In this document: one piece after another, positions 29,552 through 40,835 of the stretch
How positions within the stretch are numbered: the stretch's first letter is position 1
Layout: each line of letters opens with the position of its first letter
NCBI GenBank assembly: GCA_964019165.1
Contig: OZ025273.1
Location: 1,508,501-1,572,500, forward strand
Length of the DNA: 64,000 nucleotides
Direction of reading: 5' to 3'
Source of the DNA: Mastigias papua
Taxonomy: Eukaryota > Cnidaria > Scyphozoa > Rhizostomeae > Mastigiidae
Made by a program: the position numbers and the translations under genes
Notes under the pieces: generated by a model
Database searches by the model: none
The model's input: the letters and a program-made list of their open reading frames with translations, nothing else
What the model was told of the DNA's origin: nothing

Positions 29552-30314
29552 TTCATACTGAATAAGCATCCACTTCTTAAGTTCTAAATTTTCCCTTTTC
29601 ATTCGAGCATTTTCTCTAAAAAAAGATAACGTTTGCTCTTGAAAGGCAACCTTCCTTGTTGACTTTGCATTCCTTCTATTGTCGAGTAAACTAGATAGCT
29701 CCTCCCTTCTCTGCCTCACTTTTCTGCTAGTGGCTCCAGAAAATCATCACTTCCATCACTTTCAGGGGTATCTTGTTGGCTGCTTGCTGAGGTTCCTGGT
29801 GTTGGCATTCCTTCAGACTCTTCAGTATCATTGGCACCCATTGTGGCGATTTCTGTTTCACTCATCTCAGCTGTATCAATGCCATTCCCAATGCTTTCTG
29901 CTACTGGACTGCCACACCATATCTCAGAGCACTCTTCGTACAGTGTAGCCACTGTTTCACCTCCTCCACTCTTTCTCCCGCTGTCAAGGGCTTTTCTGAA
30001 TCCGCCTGCATTTTCTTGATTTTGGAAGCTAGTCTGTCTTTTGTAAATTCACTAGAGGGTCTTGGGAACTCTTCAGAGTCTTCTTCACATGGATAGGCTG
30101 CAATAAATCGTTTGCAAATTTCTTCATATTTGGCACGAACTGTTTCCCAGTCCTGGGCATCTTCAAGTTTTTTTATCTTGTAGTCAGCTACTACCTTTAG
30201 AAGCGATGCTGTTTCTTCATCTGTCCAAGTAAAGCACTTTGTTTTACCGACTGGTGTTGCTATATCTTCTGATGCCATTATGGACAAGTAAATTTTATTT
30301 TCTTTGCAAATCAC
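29399..30314 (-). pseudogene. Harbinger Myb/SANT-like DNA-binding protein, two frameshifts
   Basis: From the ATG at 30314 the frame reads a Myb/SANT-like domain (CFTWTDEETASLLKVVADYK, then DWETVRAKYEEICKRF), continues after a shift near 29950 as an acidic Ser/Thr-rich linker (29952-29716), and after a second shift near 29730 as a coiled-coil-like C-terminus (FFRENARMKRENLELKKWML, 29719-29399). Harbinger elements usually carry such a second protein that helps bring the transposase to DNA and into the nucleus. Its convergent position to the transposase fits. Two frameshifts make it nonfunctional as it stands. Confidence 0.7.
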
Positions 30315-30515
30315 GCGTACTATTCTGCAAGCAACCGCAATCAGTCAAATTGTGGCACCTTGTGTTAATCAAGCCTCGTACACATTAATTGCTTCGTTTT
30401 GCATCCGTACCCTTTTGGATCCGATCCGTACCAGTGCTGTCCACACGAGACCTGTATGGGTTGGATCTAAACGGGAGCAGGTCCAAGACGGGTCTGCTCC
30501 CGTGTGCACGAAGCC

Positions 30516-30518
30516 TTA
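30516..30518. other. TTA target duplication at the right Harbinger end
   Basis: TTA directly outside GGCTTCGTGCAC (read inwards). The partner copy at 15521-15523 reads TTG. Confidence 0.7.
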
Positions 30519-31640
30519 GATACCAAAGTAAGGACAAATCCGTACATATTAGGTCAAAAGAAATGATCTTTTGAAATTGCACAAGTTTTATCTGTTCCCA
30601 AATGAGTAATGTTATGAATTTTACTAACCACGAATTTCCTCATCGATGCTGGCACAAGGGGTCTGCCTGATTTCGTGAGGAGGTCATTTTCTATTCTCAG
30701 TTGATGTTTTACGCGTTTTAATCTACAATGACGTTTTCTCCATTTTGTATCCGTTTCATTGTTCCACTTTTCACAGGATCAGTACCCTGGTCGTGTTTTG
30801 ACTTTTCGACAAAATCAGAATTATCAAGCATCGTAGCGCATATTTTGTCCTCAAAAGATGATTTCGGTTGCTGTCGATTTGCAGCCTGGTTACGCGACAA
30901 CATATCAGCTTTAACATTGTCCTTACCCAGTATATACTCTACTGTGTAATGATATTCTTTCAATTCTGCAATCCATCGACCAAATTTTCCCCGAGGATCC
31001 TTTTGTTTTCGAAGGTAAACTAATGGATTATGGCCTGATCGTAGTACAAACTCGGCACCAATTAAATATATGTGCCAATGTCGCACAGCAAGTACTAACG
31101 CAAAGTCCTCCTTCGTAATAGGCGCCCAATTGCGTTGTGAACGGGTAAATGACGTTGAAAAGTAGGCAATTGGATGCAAGGCATTATCCGCACCTTTTTG
31201 AGACAAAACTCCCCCTGCGGCATAGTCACTAGCGTCAACCTCCACAACGAACAGTTCATTGAGCTTTGGAAAAGCTAGAACCGGCTTACACAGTAAATAT
31301 TGTTTTATTTTCTGAAAAGCCGAGTCACTAAAAGAGTCCCACACAAATGGCACATTGTCACCCGAAAGGTGATTCGATGGTTGGCTAATGGCTCCAAAAT
31401 CTTTAATAAACGCTCGATAAAACCCAGCCATTCCTAGAAATCTTCGTAATTCTTTCTTAGAACTTGGGCGTGGTAAGTCATTAATAGCAGTTGTAAAATG
31501 TACTTGAGGTTTAATGTCTGACTAAAAATCACAATATCGTCCATATACAACAGTACCTTATCAGTCCGTAGACCCAGCAAATATATATCCATCATTCGTT
31601 GGTATGTAGCACCAGAGTTGGAAAGACCGAATGGCATCAC
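30519..31640 (-). pseudogene. Ty3/gypsy RT remnant, RNase H and first half of integrase zinc finger
   Basis: 31640-31434 holds the RT block FGLSNSGATYQRMMD and the catalytic YMDDIVIFSQ; the earlier RT is missing. 31431-30718 is RNase H: FVVEVDASDYAAGGVLSQ (first Asp), ALVLAVRHWHIYLIGAEF, and the end block YILGKDNVKADMLSR. 30717-30519, read on, gives the two histidines of the integrase H2C2 finger (KIHNITHLG) and one stop where a Trp is expected. The sequence then meets the Harbinger end. The cysteine half of the finger is at 15523, on the other side of the insertion. Confidence 0.8.
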
Positions 31641-31647
31641 ATGAAAT

Positions 31648-32097
31648 TCAAATTTTCATTTGATCTCCTGAAGCATTAATTAATGACTTCGCAGCTGACT
31701 TATCAATGCAAGTGTCTAAACCTATTCTTTGAAGGGTTCCTAAGTCAATAACAGATGCTCCAGATCCGTTATCCAGCATCACATGCGTACGTAAATTGTG
31801 AAGTTTGGCTGCAATAACAACAGAGCTAGATACCAGGTCTTCTGTCGAGTCGCAACTTGTCAACCACTGACATTTAGGACATATAGAAGCCTTACTATGA
31901 TGACCCCATTGACTGCAAGTTTTGCAAAGACGATTAGGACAATTTCGAACCAAATGGTGGGGACTCTTGCAAGACCAACATTTTAGCTTCTGTGGAGGAG
32001 GGTTACGATCCCTTTCATTTGCTGCATTACCCCAGGCCTCTTGGTGTAATGTGAAAATTGCCAATTTGTCAACAACCTTGTCTACGATTGAGTCCAC
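31648..32097 (-). pseudogene. Ty3/gypsy nucleocapsid and protease segment
   Basis: Two zinc knuckle-like motifs (CWSCKSPHHLVRNC, pattern C-x2-C-x4-H-x4-C, and CKTCSQWGHHSKASIC) are followed by VMLDNGSGASVIDLGTL, the aspartic protease active-site block with DNG in place of DTG or DSG. The protease breaks off after LINASGDQMKI and abuts an RT fragment only 8 bases away, so the second half of protease and the first half of RT are deleted. Confidence 0.75.
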
Positions 32098-32104
32098 AAT
32101 GCTA

Positions 32105-32408
32105 TGTTAAAGTACTAGTTCTGTCGTTTAGTTTGATTTTGTAATGAGGAATGAAATGTCGTTTTGTGGATAGTTCTGTTTTGTGATGTTCAGTTTTCCA
32201 CATTTAGTGTTTACATCATGCCATGTCATCGTCCCATGTCCCTTGAGTGGTTATTACGTATTGTCTATTCTTGGTGTATTGTATCATTGTGTGTTGTCAT
32301 CACTCTGTTGTTCTTGTGTAATTCGTTTTCGATATAAATGTGGCTACGTTGTGTGTTTGAAAACAGAGTCGCTAGATGAGTCGCTCTACGAAGTCGTTGA
32401 AAGTCACT

Positions 32409-32460
<52 letters not shown>

Positions 32461-32608
32461 TCGCTGTGTCATTTGTCACTTCATAGACTTGTGGAACTTG
32501 CAACATTTATATATATAGTCACCTTTATGTGTTATTCATGTGTGTTGTAGCTGTGTTTAATATTCATTGTTGATTTGTTCTTACCTGTAAAACGTCTGTT
32601 GTTTTACA
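32105..32608. repeat. Solo LTR inside the Ty3/gypsy gag-pol region
   Basis: 504 bases from TGTTAAAGTACTAGTT to GTTTTACA, flanked by GCTA on both sides (32101-32104 and 32609-32612). It matches 40341-40835 at the ends and in several inner blocks, so both are solo LTRs of one family with 4-base target duplications. The family's internal region is not in the window. The LTR carries a GTTGCC hexamer expansion. Confidence 0.8.
32409..32460. repeat. (GTTGCC)n hexanucleotide repeat
   Basis: About eight and a half uninterrupted copies of GTTGCC inside the solo LTR; the sister LTR at 40341-40835 lacks the expansion. Confidence 0.9.
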
Positions 32609-32612
32609 GCTA

Positions 32613-33234
32613 TCATGCCTAGAAATCCCAGTTGCGTTGGCAATGTCCTAATTATGTGAAGGGCATTCACAGTACGTCGATTTAATCCCTGGAGGTTCCA
32701 AACGAACAGTATAATCTGCGAGTGCAATTATATCACAATCTGTAAAATTTTCATGCATTTTAACGCTATCTGCATGTCTGCGTGCAACCCGCGAACAAAC
32801 TGGTCCTTCGCCAATGTGGCTTGAGCTGCATTTCCTAGGTCAGGGTATGCTAGATTTACAAGTTCCGTTATTTTATATGCGTAGGTATGGGCCGATTCCC
32901 CTTGTTCTCTATAACGCTTCCATAAGGTGCATACTGCTTCCTCTCTATTAAGTCTTCCTCTTTCGAATTCTTTCAGTAGCTCATCCTTTAGCTTGTTTAC
33001 ATTTCTTCGATCATCTTGGTCCAGTCGTAGGTACACATCAAATGCTGGTCCTTCCAACCTACTCACAAGATTTTGTGCACACTTCTCGTCGTTATACTCT
33101 TCTAGTGCTGAATATAAGTCTACTTTAGTTATAAGTTCTGTGATATCACCCTCGCCGTTGAATACATGAGCTTTCCCATCCATTTTATATTTTGGATGAT
33201 TCTGAGATAGTAATGTAGCAGTAGTCGAACTCAT
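32613..33234 (-). pseudogene. Ty3/gypsy gag
   Basis: The frame 33234-32728 encodes a retrotransposon gag-like matrix/capsid segment: ITELITKVDLYSALEEYNDE, LVSRLEGPAFDVYLRLDQDD, KLKDELLKEFERGRLNREEA and the end ANLAKDQFVRGLHADMQIAL-type block. It is very similar in layout to the gag at 55959-55312. The first ATG overlaps the end of the 5' LTR, so the authentic start may be the Met about 17 codons later (MDGKAHVFNGEGD). It is cut from its nucleocapsid by the solo LTR and by decay. Confidence 0.75.
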
Positions 33235-33360
33235 AGAGAATACTTCTATTTGCTACTCGTTGAAAACTATCTCAGAATGAGCAGTTATTATTATTAAGCA
33301 CAAATATATACAGAAGGTATTGCGTAATTATACCGTGCAACAAGACGGGGCACTCCTACA
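33214..33360 (-). repeat. 5' LTR of the split Ty3/gypsy element
   Basis: About 147 bases, minus strand from TGTAGGAGTGCCCC to TACTGCTACA; matches the 3' LTR at 14143-14291. Bases outside (CACT) do not match those outside the other LTR. Confidence 0.75.
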
Positions 33361-34285
33361 CACTAACGCTTGTTTTGTTGAAAGCATCTGTTTTACATAT
33401 AGTATTGTTTGTTTATACAATACCACAAACATGAATCTCATCTGTGTTGTACTTGTTTACCTCTTTCATTCGGTCAGAGTTTTAAAGTCTCATGTAGGCT
33501 CACTGCCCCTCTGGACGAGCAGCGAGGTAGAATAAAATACCCTTCACTTAGTTCATAGTCAGTTTAGTTCCCCTAGACATTACTCGTAATCGATCTTATG
33601 CTTAGGGAAGTCCCCTCCGCGTTAACTCTTTATAACATGTATAATGTACTTCCTCCTTTGACCTTTTTCTCCAAGTAAGCAAAAGGAATGGTTTAGATGA
33701 TGTTCATCGTCCGGCAGATATGATCACATTTATGGGGTATGATTTGGATTTCTACAGTTGATATAATTTCCTAATGTGATGCCCTATCACCTTTTATTTT
33801 CAGCTCTCAAAGTCTTCGTAAAGTGTTGATAAGTCTGTTGGTACTACAGAACTTCACAATAGCACGAAAAAGCGGGACTTTTTATCAAATTCTAGTACTA
33901 AAAGTTCCTTAATAGTTCCTTAATTTTCACTGCACATAGAGTGCCACAAAATGGCACAGACACTAGAAAAGCATTTAAATTCTGACTTTTACCTTTAATC
34001 ATGGCTAGAACTCAACCTCAGAAGCACAAATGCGACAGGAAATAAGTTCTACATATGCAAAAGCATAATTTGAATCAAGAAGTATCATGTCCATTCCATT
34101 TATATCATCGAATGTAATGTAATCTTCACTTGCATCTGAGTACAGCACTCGGAATTAGAAAATGAAAAGTTCCTTAGGGATTTTCCCTTTAGTAGTATAA
34201 GGTCTTTAAATATTTCGGCCTTCTACATGTAGGTTCCTTATAAAGTGGTTCCTTATAAAAAAAGCGTGTAGTAAAGTGTTGATAC
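33361..34285. other. Noncoding, nothing recognised
   Basis: No gene motif was found. The 19-base string ATAGCACGAAAAAGCGGGA at 33859-33877 recurs at 61077-61095, so a dispersed repeat is represented here. Confidence 0.4.
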
Positions 34286-34379
34286 AAAGCTTTACGGTGG
34301 CCCATACAGGTCAAACACAATACACTTATCAAAAACACAATACACTTATAGAAAACACAATACTGCCACCGTAAAGCTT
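34286..34379. repeat. Small fold-back repeat around AAGCTTTACGGTGG
   Basis: AAAGCTTTACGGTGG (34286-34300) faces CCACCGTAAAGCTT (34366-34379). Between them AATACACTTAT and AAAACACAATAC repeat two to three times. It is probably a fragment of a MITE; no target duplication was determined. Confidence 0.6.
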
Positions 34380-37033
34380 CGAGGTCGGCTTATTATTTGT
34401 TATCGAAAACATCTCCGGTATGCAGGTGCTGTACTTTTTTCCACGAAGGGAGATCAGTGAATCCTTGTGTTTGACAGCGAAATTCCATGTTAGTTAAATA
34501 GAAGTCAGAGGCGGTTCCAGAGATAAAACTGACTGCCGCACAGCACAAGAAACATATCAGTAAAAGGGCGTGGTCCAAAGGTTATGCGGTGGCCACACCC
34601 ATTTTTTACCAGTAGCATATATTTACGATTTTTGTGAGATTCGCTTCTCTTCCAGCAATCCTCCTATATCATACAATAGCCTTCATTCTTTGAAGTACGA
34701 TAGTGAGCGTACAGTTATCGCGACAGCATTAATTTGATTTTCTAATTGTCTTTCAAAATTTCATATCAAACTCATGTTTGTTCTATTTTGTTGGCTCAGC
34801 ATAGAACAAAGAAAGTAATTGATTGGCTCTCCTGAAGTCTGTCAGACTTTTCTGGATCCATAACTGGGTATTACAAGTCAAAACATGAGTTTTCGGAACC
34901 ATAGAGAAATTGTCTGTCATACAGCCCACTATAATTTACTAAATCAGTAATCAATGTACTTTTGATGAGATGGCTCCACCATTCAATTAAAATTCATTTT
35001 TCTACATTTCATGTATGTACATTGCATTATATAATGCAAGTCAGGACCTCTACTTGCTTGGATAACAAAACGGAAGAGTGTATGTTCCTAGCACCATAGT
35101 AGTACTGCCCAATGTAGACCTAAGTCAATTTATAACAGTCTTCCTGACTGTAATAGCTTGATCACCACCATGATGGGGATGTTCTGTCTGGCACACAAGA
35201 TGAGTGCCTTCAGTATAGACAAATGCTTATTGGCTTCAACTATATTGTCAACTGATTGCCTATAAGTTTTGGTCAAATGTTCAACATGACATTTCAAAAT
35301 TTTGAGGAAAAAGCTTGTAGTCATAGGAGATAGTCTGTGAATTTGAACATTTTTTCAAGCTCCTTCTACCTTATTAGGTCAAATAAGTATATAAGATGCA
35401 TTCATTACCATATGGAATCTGAAGGAATTCATATCCATTCTTTGACAAAATGAAAGCAATTGGAGATAAAAAGCAGCACCAATGAACCCAGAATAAGAAG
35501 GGCAAAGGTGCATTGATAACAATGTAGGGATAAACCTTCTATTCTTTAAGATTGACACATAGGGCATCTAACCTTTGCACCTGGTTTCTAAATCTTCTCC
35601 ACAATTTCAAATATGAAGCAATCATCTAGTGTCACAGTTCATAAAAACTGAGGATAGCAAAATTGCATAAACTAGTAGAGGGGGGGGGGCATTGATAGGG
35701 TTCCTTCCATACATTACATCATTATCACAAAAAGTAATAGCACTAACAGAGAAAAGGTTCAATGAGGAGGTAAAGTATGGTGATAAAAAGTATTGAGAGA
35801 TACAATCAGAGACCATTTATTCTTTAACACTTACTTTATTATTGTTATGTTGAGTACCATTTACTCCGAGCATGCGCAGAAACTATTCTTCATTTTAATA
35901 TCGTTTACACGTGATTTATTAATCAGTCGCTTTTTACACAAGTATACAAATGCTGCTACAAAATCTATCGCTTTCTTGTACAACACCTTATGGCTTATAA
36001 CAGCCCAAATTCAATAAAAAGTAATTTCTATAGAGTTTACATGGGCAAGACAGTTTTATCTGCTTTCTTTTGAGTAACCAGAGGAATCCATATATGTTGT
36101 AACAGTGTAAGTAATCACAATGATGACTGGCACACACAGTATGGTATGGTTTAAAAGAAGAGTCAATTTCTTTGGTGCTATTTCCTTCTCTACACAAAAG
36201 GAACCTTTTTGCATTCTCACTGCATATATTCTTAGGAGAAACTAGGTCATAAAAACACTGATAGACAGCTGACTACCTGCAACTCCACCAATCTAAAGAT
36301 ATGGAGATACACTCCTTTTTATAAGAACCAGTCAAATTGAGGTTACCGCTGGCTGTTCTTAATTTTTCAAATTTTCAGTGTGAATTGCTCTTAATTTGTT
36401 CCTAAATGATTGGGGTGTAGGCAATTTAGACATTAGACAATATACTGTACAAGAGAACATTGGGTGTTTATGAAACTGGTATTATTCACGTTGATGATTT
36501 GGGTGTTTCAAAGTTCCAAAAGTTACACAATTTGCTAAACAATAGACTAAATAATAGTAAACAGTCAGCTATATAAGTAAATACAATGAAGCAAAAACAA
36601 TTGCAATGTAACAAACAAAATAGGCCAGTGGATCTAAATGAAGAGAGTCTAATGGGCTTAGGGAAAAATCTACTTTCAAAATGTCACGTTGGATGATAAC
36701 ATCTTGGTTCATAAAGTGAAATTTGATGCCTAACAGGAAACCTCCGCTTTGCCGCGGAGGATGCATAGTCTCTTCATTGGTACAAATTTTAAAGCGGACC
36801 TATCTCAGTTAGGCCACCATATTCAAGTATGAGCTTCGATATAACTTCCAAACTCATTGCATTGGATCTCGTGAATAAGATATCCAGTGAATTAGTAGAC
36901 GTTAGTGAATAAACCCTCAGATAAAACTCCGTATTGTCACCCAGTACGCGTATAATACAAGTGGGACAGACTGATACTGTCCTCAGTTAGCCTGTCTTCC
37001 GTAACCAAATCTTTATAGACGTGCACGAGATAT
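34380..37033. other. Long noncoding stretch
   Basis: About 2.6 kb without a recognised gene, RNA or transposon motif. Short open frames exist on both strands but show no family block or convincing codon pattern. A run of ten G lies near 35680. Some pieces, such as GAGGCGGTTCCAG and GGCGTGGTCCAAAGG around 34500-34575, look like ends of decayed short elements. Confidence 0.4.
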
Positions 37034-37250
37034 AAGTCGAGCGGCATTGCACTACAGCACGACTTTCCTGACTGCCGCTTGATTTTTAATCAAAAAGACC
37101 GCCTATTGTTTTCAAATTTGACATGCTGCTCGATTTTTTGATCAAAAGTGCCTTCTATTGTTCTTTGATTGAAATGCCGCTCGATTTTTTGATCAAACAG
37201 TACCGCCTATTGTTCTCATGATTGAAATGCCGCTCGATTTTTTGAAGACT
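37034..37250. repeat. Four direct copies and one inverted copy of a 50-base unit
   Basis: Units beginning GCCGCT(C/T)GATTTTT start near 37074, 37125, 37175 and 37229 and share the block CCGCCTATTGTT and ATTGAAATG. An inverted end, GTCGAGCGGCATT, lies at 37037-37049. The copies have diverged, so the array is old. Confidence 0.65.
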
Positions 37251-40200
37251 AGACAAGTACTTTGAATAGAACTGACATCTTACACAATGAATTTTGACAT
37301 GTTCTACAAAGCAAGGCCTCCATAGCTCTATTGTTACCAAAATGCTGCTCTATTGTCTGAGGTGCCGCACCAAAAGTCCGATGTAGAACTACAATCTTTA
37401 AAGTCTATCGTGTTCGTCTTCACTACTCGGAAAGCAGTGATGACGTCATGGTACGTAATATTTTTGACTGCCGCACAGGCGGCGTGTGCGGCGTCCTGGA
37501 TCCGCCTCTGGAAGTGAACCCCATTTATTCCATGATCGTGAGCTCGAGTTCCCCTCTTTCATTTTCTTGCATTTTCACTTTACATCTACAGTGCCAGTGG
37601 CGGATTCAGGCCAGGGCGAGCAGTGCTTGAATTTCGGCTTAGATGCAGTTGGCTGACTTGTTGGAGGATATAAATATCGAGTCTCTGTTGAATTTGCAGC
37701 CCATCAATAGCGTACTTCGATGCAATGCAATAGATCAATCCCCTGGGTGAAACGTCTCTTTTGCGGACCACAGAAAATGCATCATCCAACCATATTCCAA
37801 GTTGCAAGCACCAATATCCAATCATTTGTCGGTTCGTATGTCACATGTTGCATATTTTCCGAGCCCTGGTGGGTCTCTAAATTAAACAGGATTTACTTGC
37901 AATGATCCAATGAGATTATTGAATTTAGTGACAAGTTTTGGCGCCAGCCCTGGTCAGATTTCAACATTCTGCATTGCCCAATTAAAAGTTTGCCTGACCA
38001 GGGCTCAGTTTTTGTTATCCAATCACAATTCTCGTTGACCAGGGCTCAATTTCACATGAGCAATGGTCAGACTAGAGGTGCTCTTCATCAATTAGATTAT
38101 TACTTCCGCAAGCAAAGAAATGTTGTGTCGAGCAGAAGAGCAATAAAATTCACATGTTCACTGAGCTTCCATTTGATATGAAAGAACGATGTGTCTAGTA
38201 GTATGGCACCAGTTTGGTAGCTTCTTTTCGCAATTTAGTACGGTGGATAAACAGTTTTGATTATATCAATACCAACTGCATGCTGTAATTTGCGAGAAAT
38301 GGGAATTTACATTTGAATGCGTCACTTTACACATTTTGTAGGTGTATCGAAACTGTGGATCCGCATTTGTGGATAGTAAATAGGACAAAGCTATTTATTG
38401 AAAGCGAATCATCAAAACCATATGTGATATGTGTATACACGTGACATATATTAAGATTTACTGATTTTAGGTAATAGTATCATTTTTATTTAACAACTAT
38501 ACCTTTTAAATAACTTGCTATTTTTTAGTTTGTGTCATGTAATTCAAAATAAACGCAGCACTTACATTGTCGTATAATTGTGCATTGGAAAGCACTTCTC
38601 ACTGTAGGCTCTGGTTTTGGATGAATTTTGATGCTCAGTTTGAAATTCTCACTTATTGCAATTCATTGACACAATCATTCATTGATATTAGTATCCAAAG
38701 CTTTAATGCTTTTCAGGGGTGGCCGAGCAACATTTTTGGTGGGTGAGGGCTCGAGATAATAGATTAGATTTGAAGGGATATAGGGGTTTTAGAACGGGTA
38801 CTAAAGTACATTTTTTGTAAAAACTTTAGGGGCAACAGCTAGCAGCCCCCCAGCTCCGCCGCCCAAGCTTTTAAGGGTGGCAGCTAATAAGCTGAAGTTT
38901 CATGGTTTGTTATTTAAGGACCAGCCCCATGTCATGAAAACTTGTGGAAATCAAAAAAATGTTCTCAATAGTAGACGGTATGACTACAAAATTTATTCAT
39001 GTTTCATCTCTTCAAGCTTGCGGTTAAGGGACTTCAAGAACATTTTCAGCAGTGCTCTTCAATTATTGTTTAGAATGTGTGAATTATTTCATGGCTGCAT
39101 CCCATTGTTTAGTTTGGGGATGAAAGCTTGCCAATTTGAGATGCCTGACAAGTATGGAGCTAAATTTTCATTTTAGTTTCTACACATTCAAGCACAAAGG
39201 TGTGTCATACAAAGTGTGTGTTCTTGACTGAAAGCACAGCTCTATTAGCCATTGAGGCTGAGACTGTGAAAACTGCAAACATTTAGGTTTTCACCCTTTG
39301 CATGCATACTTGCTCTCCCCCTATGTTGTTCAACAACAAAGTGAATCTTATTTTTCCATTAAAGATTCAAGTAAGTAAAATTTTTTGTTTACCAGCAAAT
39401 TCTACAGCAGAAGAATCATTGTGCTCAATTTTTCTTGGTAGAGACTTAAATAAAACCCACAATAGACAGGGACGGATCCAGCAGAAATTGTGACTGCCTC
39501 ACAAGGGCGTGGTACGATATCTAATCTAATAATATCTAATATATATATCCAAAATATCTAATAACGAAATGTGAGACGTCCTAATAAAAGATACTAGTAC
39601 TTCTACAAGCTACTAAATATCTGCCCAAATCTTCCAACTATAGCTCCAATCTAACGATTACAAATTAGCAGTATTACAAAGGAAATAAATTCCTTTGCTT
39701 GAGCTTACTTCTAGTTCTCATACAAAAATAATTAAATATAATAGTTCAGCTCTGTTTATTCGTGCTTTTATACAGAATGATAGGATACGACGTAAGTTCG
39801 TAACTTGATTAATTGTTTTTGCTCTGGTTGCAATGGATGAGTAATAGAATACAGTTTAACCCGGTTATAACGTACTCCGACTTAAGAACCGAAGTGGCCC
39901 GGTCCTGGCATAAGGCCCTTACATACTCTTATAGAACAAACACCAGCCTTATTCCCAATGTTGAGACTGCTTTTTATCCTTCAAGATAAATTTCCTCGCT
40001 CACACCGTACTTCAAAAATTCTATTTGCTCTACTTCGTGGGTTCATAATACGAAAATTTTAAACATTGGCTATAACTAGTTTTCCAGGAATAACTGAAAG
40101 GTATCCATTTCCTTATTTCATGTATTTTTATAAGAAAAAATGGCTCAACGGCATTTATCATATATACCTTAGTAATTTTGGTTAATATTTACACGTTTTT

Positions 40201-40340
40201 TTTTTAATAAGAAACCAGCTTATAAGAAATCTAGAACTAGACACGCTAAAATTTAAGAAACTTTTACAACTATTACGAAAGAGTTATGAAATTTTAGAAA
40301 TTTCTGTGCTATTTAAAAGTTTGGGGTTTGGGAAACATAT
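37251..40340. other. Noncoding stretch with small repeats
   Basis: No gene was recognised. GCCCTGG occurs in both orientations near 37863, 37951, 37993 and 38037 (TGACCAGGGCTCA twice), suggesting a decayed repeat. 38715-38870 is a GC-richer patch from CAGGGGTGGCCGAGC to CAGCTCCGCCGCCC, like a short transposon end pair. A CCGGTTATAACGTACT block at 39859 recurs near 41240. Confidence 0.4.
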
Positions 40341-40835
40341 TGTTAGAGTACTAGTTTTATTTTTATCCTCATTTCGTCATGTTCAGTAACGTTGGTTCTC
40401 TGTTCCTATGTGTTCCGTTTTTTGTTGCCCCGTCATCATAACTCTAAGTGTTGCATCATCATCATCTTCCACAGTTACTGTCATCATGTTGCTTTACTTG
40501 TCTGTGACGTATTGTCTAATCTTAGTATACTGTTGTTTGTTGTGTTGTGTTACCATGCCATTGCATTGCCCCCTTAGTCCGTCATATGTTATAATTATTT
40601 TGTTACGTCATGTGTGTTAATATAAATAAAGCATTTAATGTTCTGTGTAGTCAGCCGTTATGTGAAGTCGTCGTTAACAGTTGTCGTGAGTTACAGTCAA
40701 AGTCGTCGATCGTGTTTAGAGTATTGTCGTTTTCGTTAGATAATTAGAGACATTTATCGTTAAAAAGGAGCCTGTTTGTGTTTTTGTGACTTATTTCTTT
40801 TACATCTGTTCCCCGTAAAACCGTGTGATTTTACA
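40341..40835. repeat. Solo LTR, sister of 32105-32608
   Basis: 495 bases from TGTTAGAGTACTAGTT to GATTTTACA with ATAT on both sides (40337-40340 and 40836-40839). Inner blocks such as GTATTGTCTA, AATATAAAT and CTGTAAAAC/CCGTAAAAC are shared with the other copy. AATATAAATAAAG near 40618 could be part of the promoter or polyadenylation region. Confidence 0.75.

Larger units (their letters stand above)
15524..30515. mobile_element. Harbinger transposon inserted in the integrase and itself filled by later insertions
   Basis: The right end (30515) read inwards starts GGCTTCGTGCACACGGGAGC; the left end (15524) starts GGCGCCGTGCACATGGGAGC. The 3 bases outside are TTA on the right (30516-30518) and TTG on the left (15521-15523), a target duplication with one change. 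Further copies of GATCGGATCC/GTGTGGAC-like subterminal motifs occur at both ends. Coding parts are a truncated transposase (28953-29551, +) and a Myb/SANT-like protein (30314-29399, -), in the convergent layout common in this superfamily. The section 15656-28522 is later retrotransposon DNA. Confidence 0.75.
14143..33360 (-). mobile_element. Ty3/gypsy element split by nested insertions
   Basis: On the minus strand: 5' LTR (33360-33214), gag (33234-32613), nucleocapsid and protease (32097-31648), RT remnant and RNase H (31640-30718), first half of the integrase zinc finger (30717-30519), then about 15 kb of foreign DNA (15524-30515), then the second half of the zinc finger, integrase core and C-terminal domain (15523-14321) and the 3' LTR (14291-14143). 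A purine-rich tract stands next to the 3' LTR. The integrase halves rejoin in phase once the Harbinger insertion and one target copy are discounted. Most of the RT is deleted between 31640 and 31648, and the flanks do not show a convincing target duplication. Confidence 0.75.

Noticed and set aside
14138..33365. Target duplication of the outer Ty3/gypsy element
   Set aside because: The bases outside the two LTRs do not match (AAAT against CACT), so no duplication is claimed; the link between the halves rests on the integrase split.
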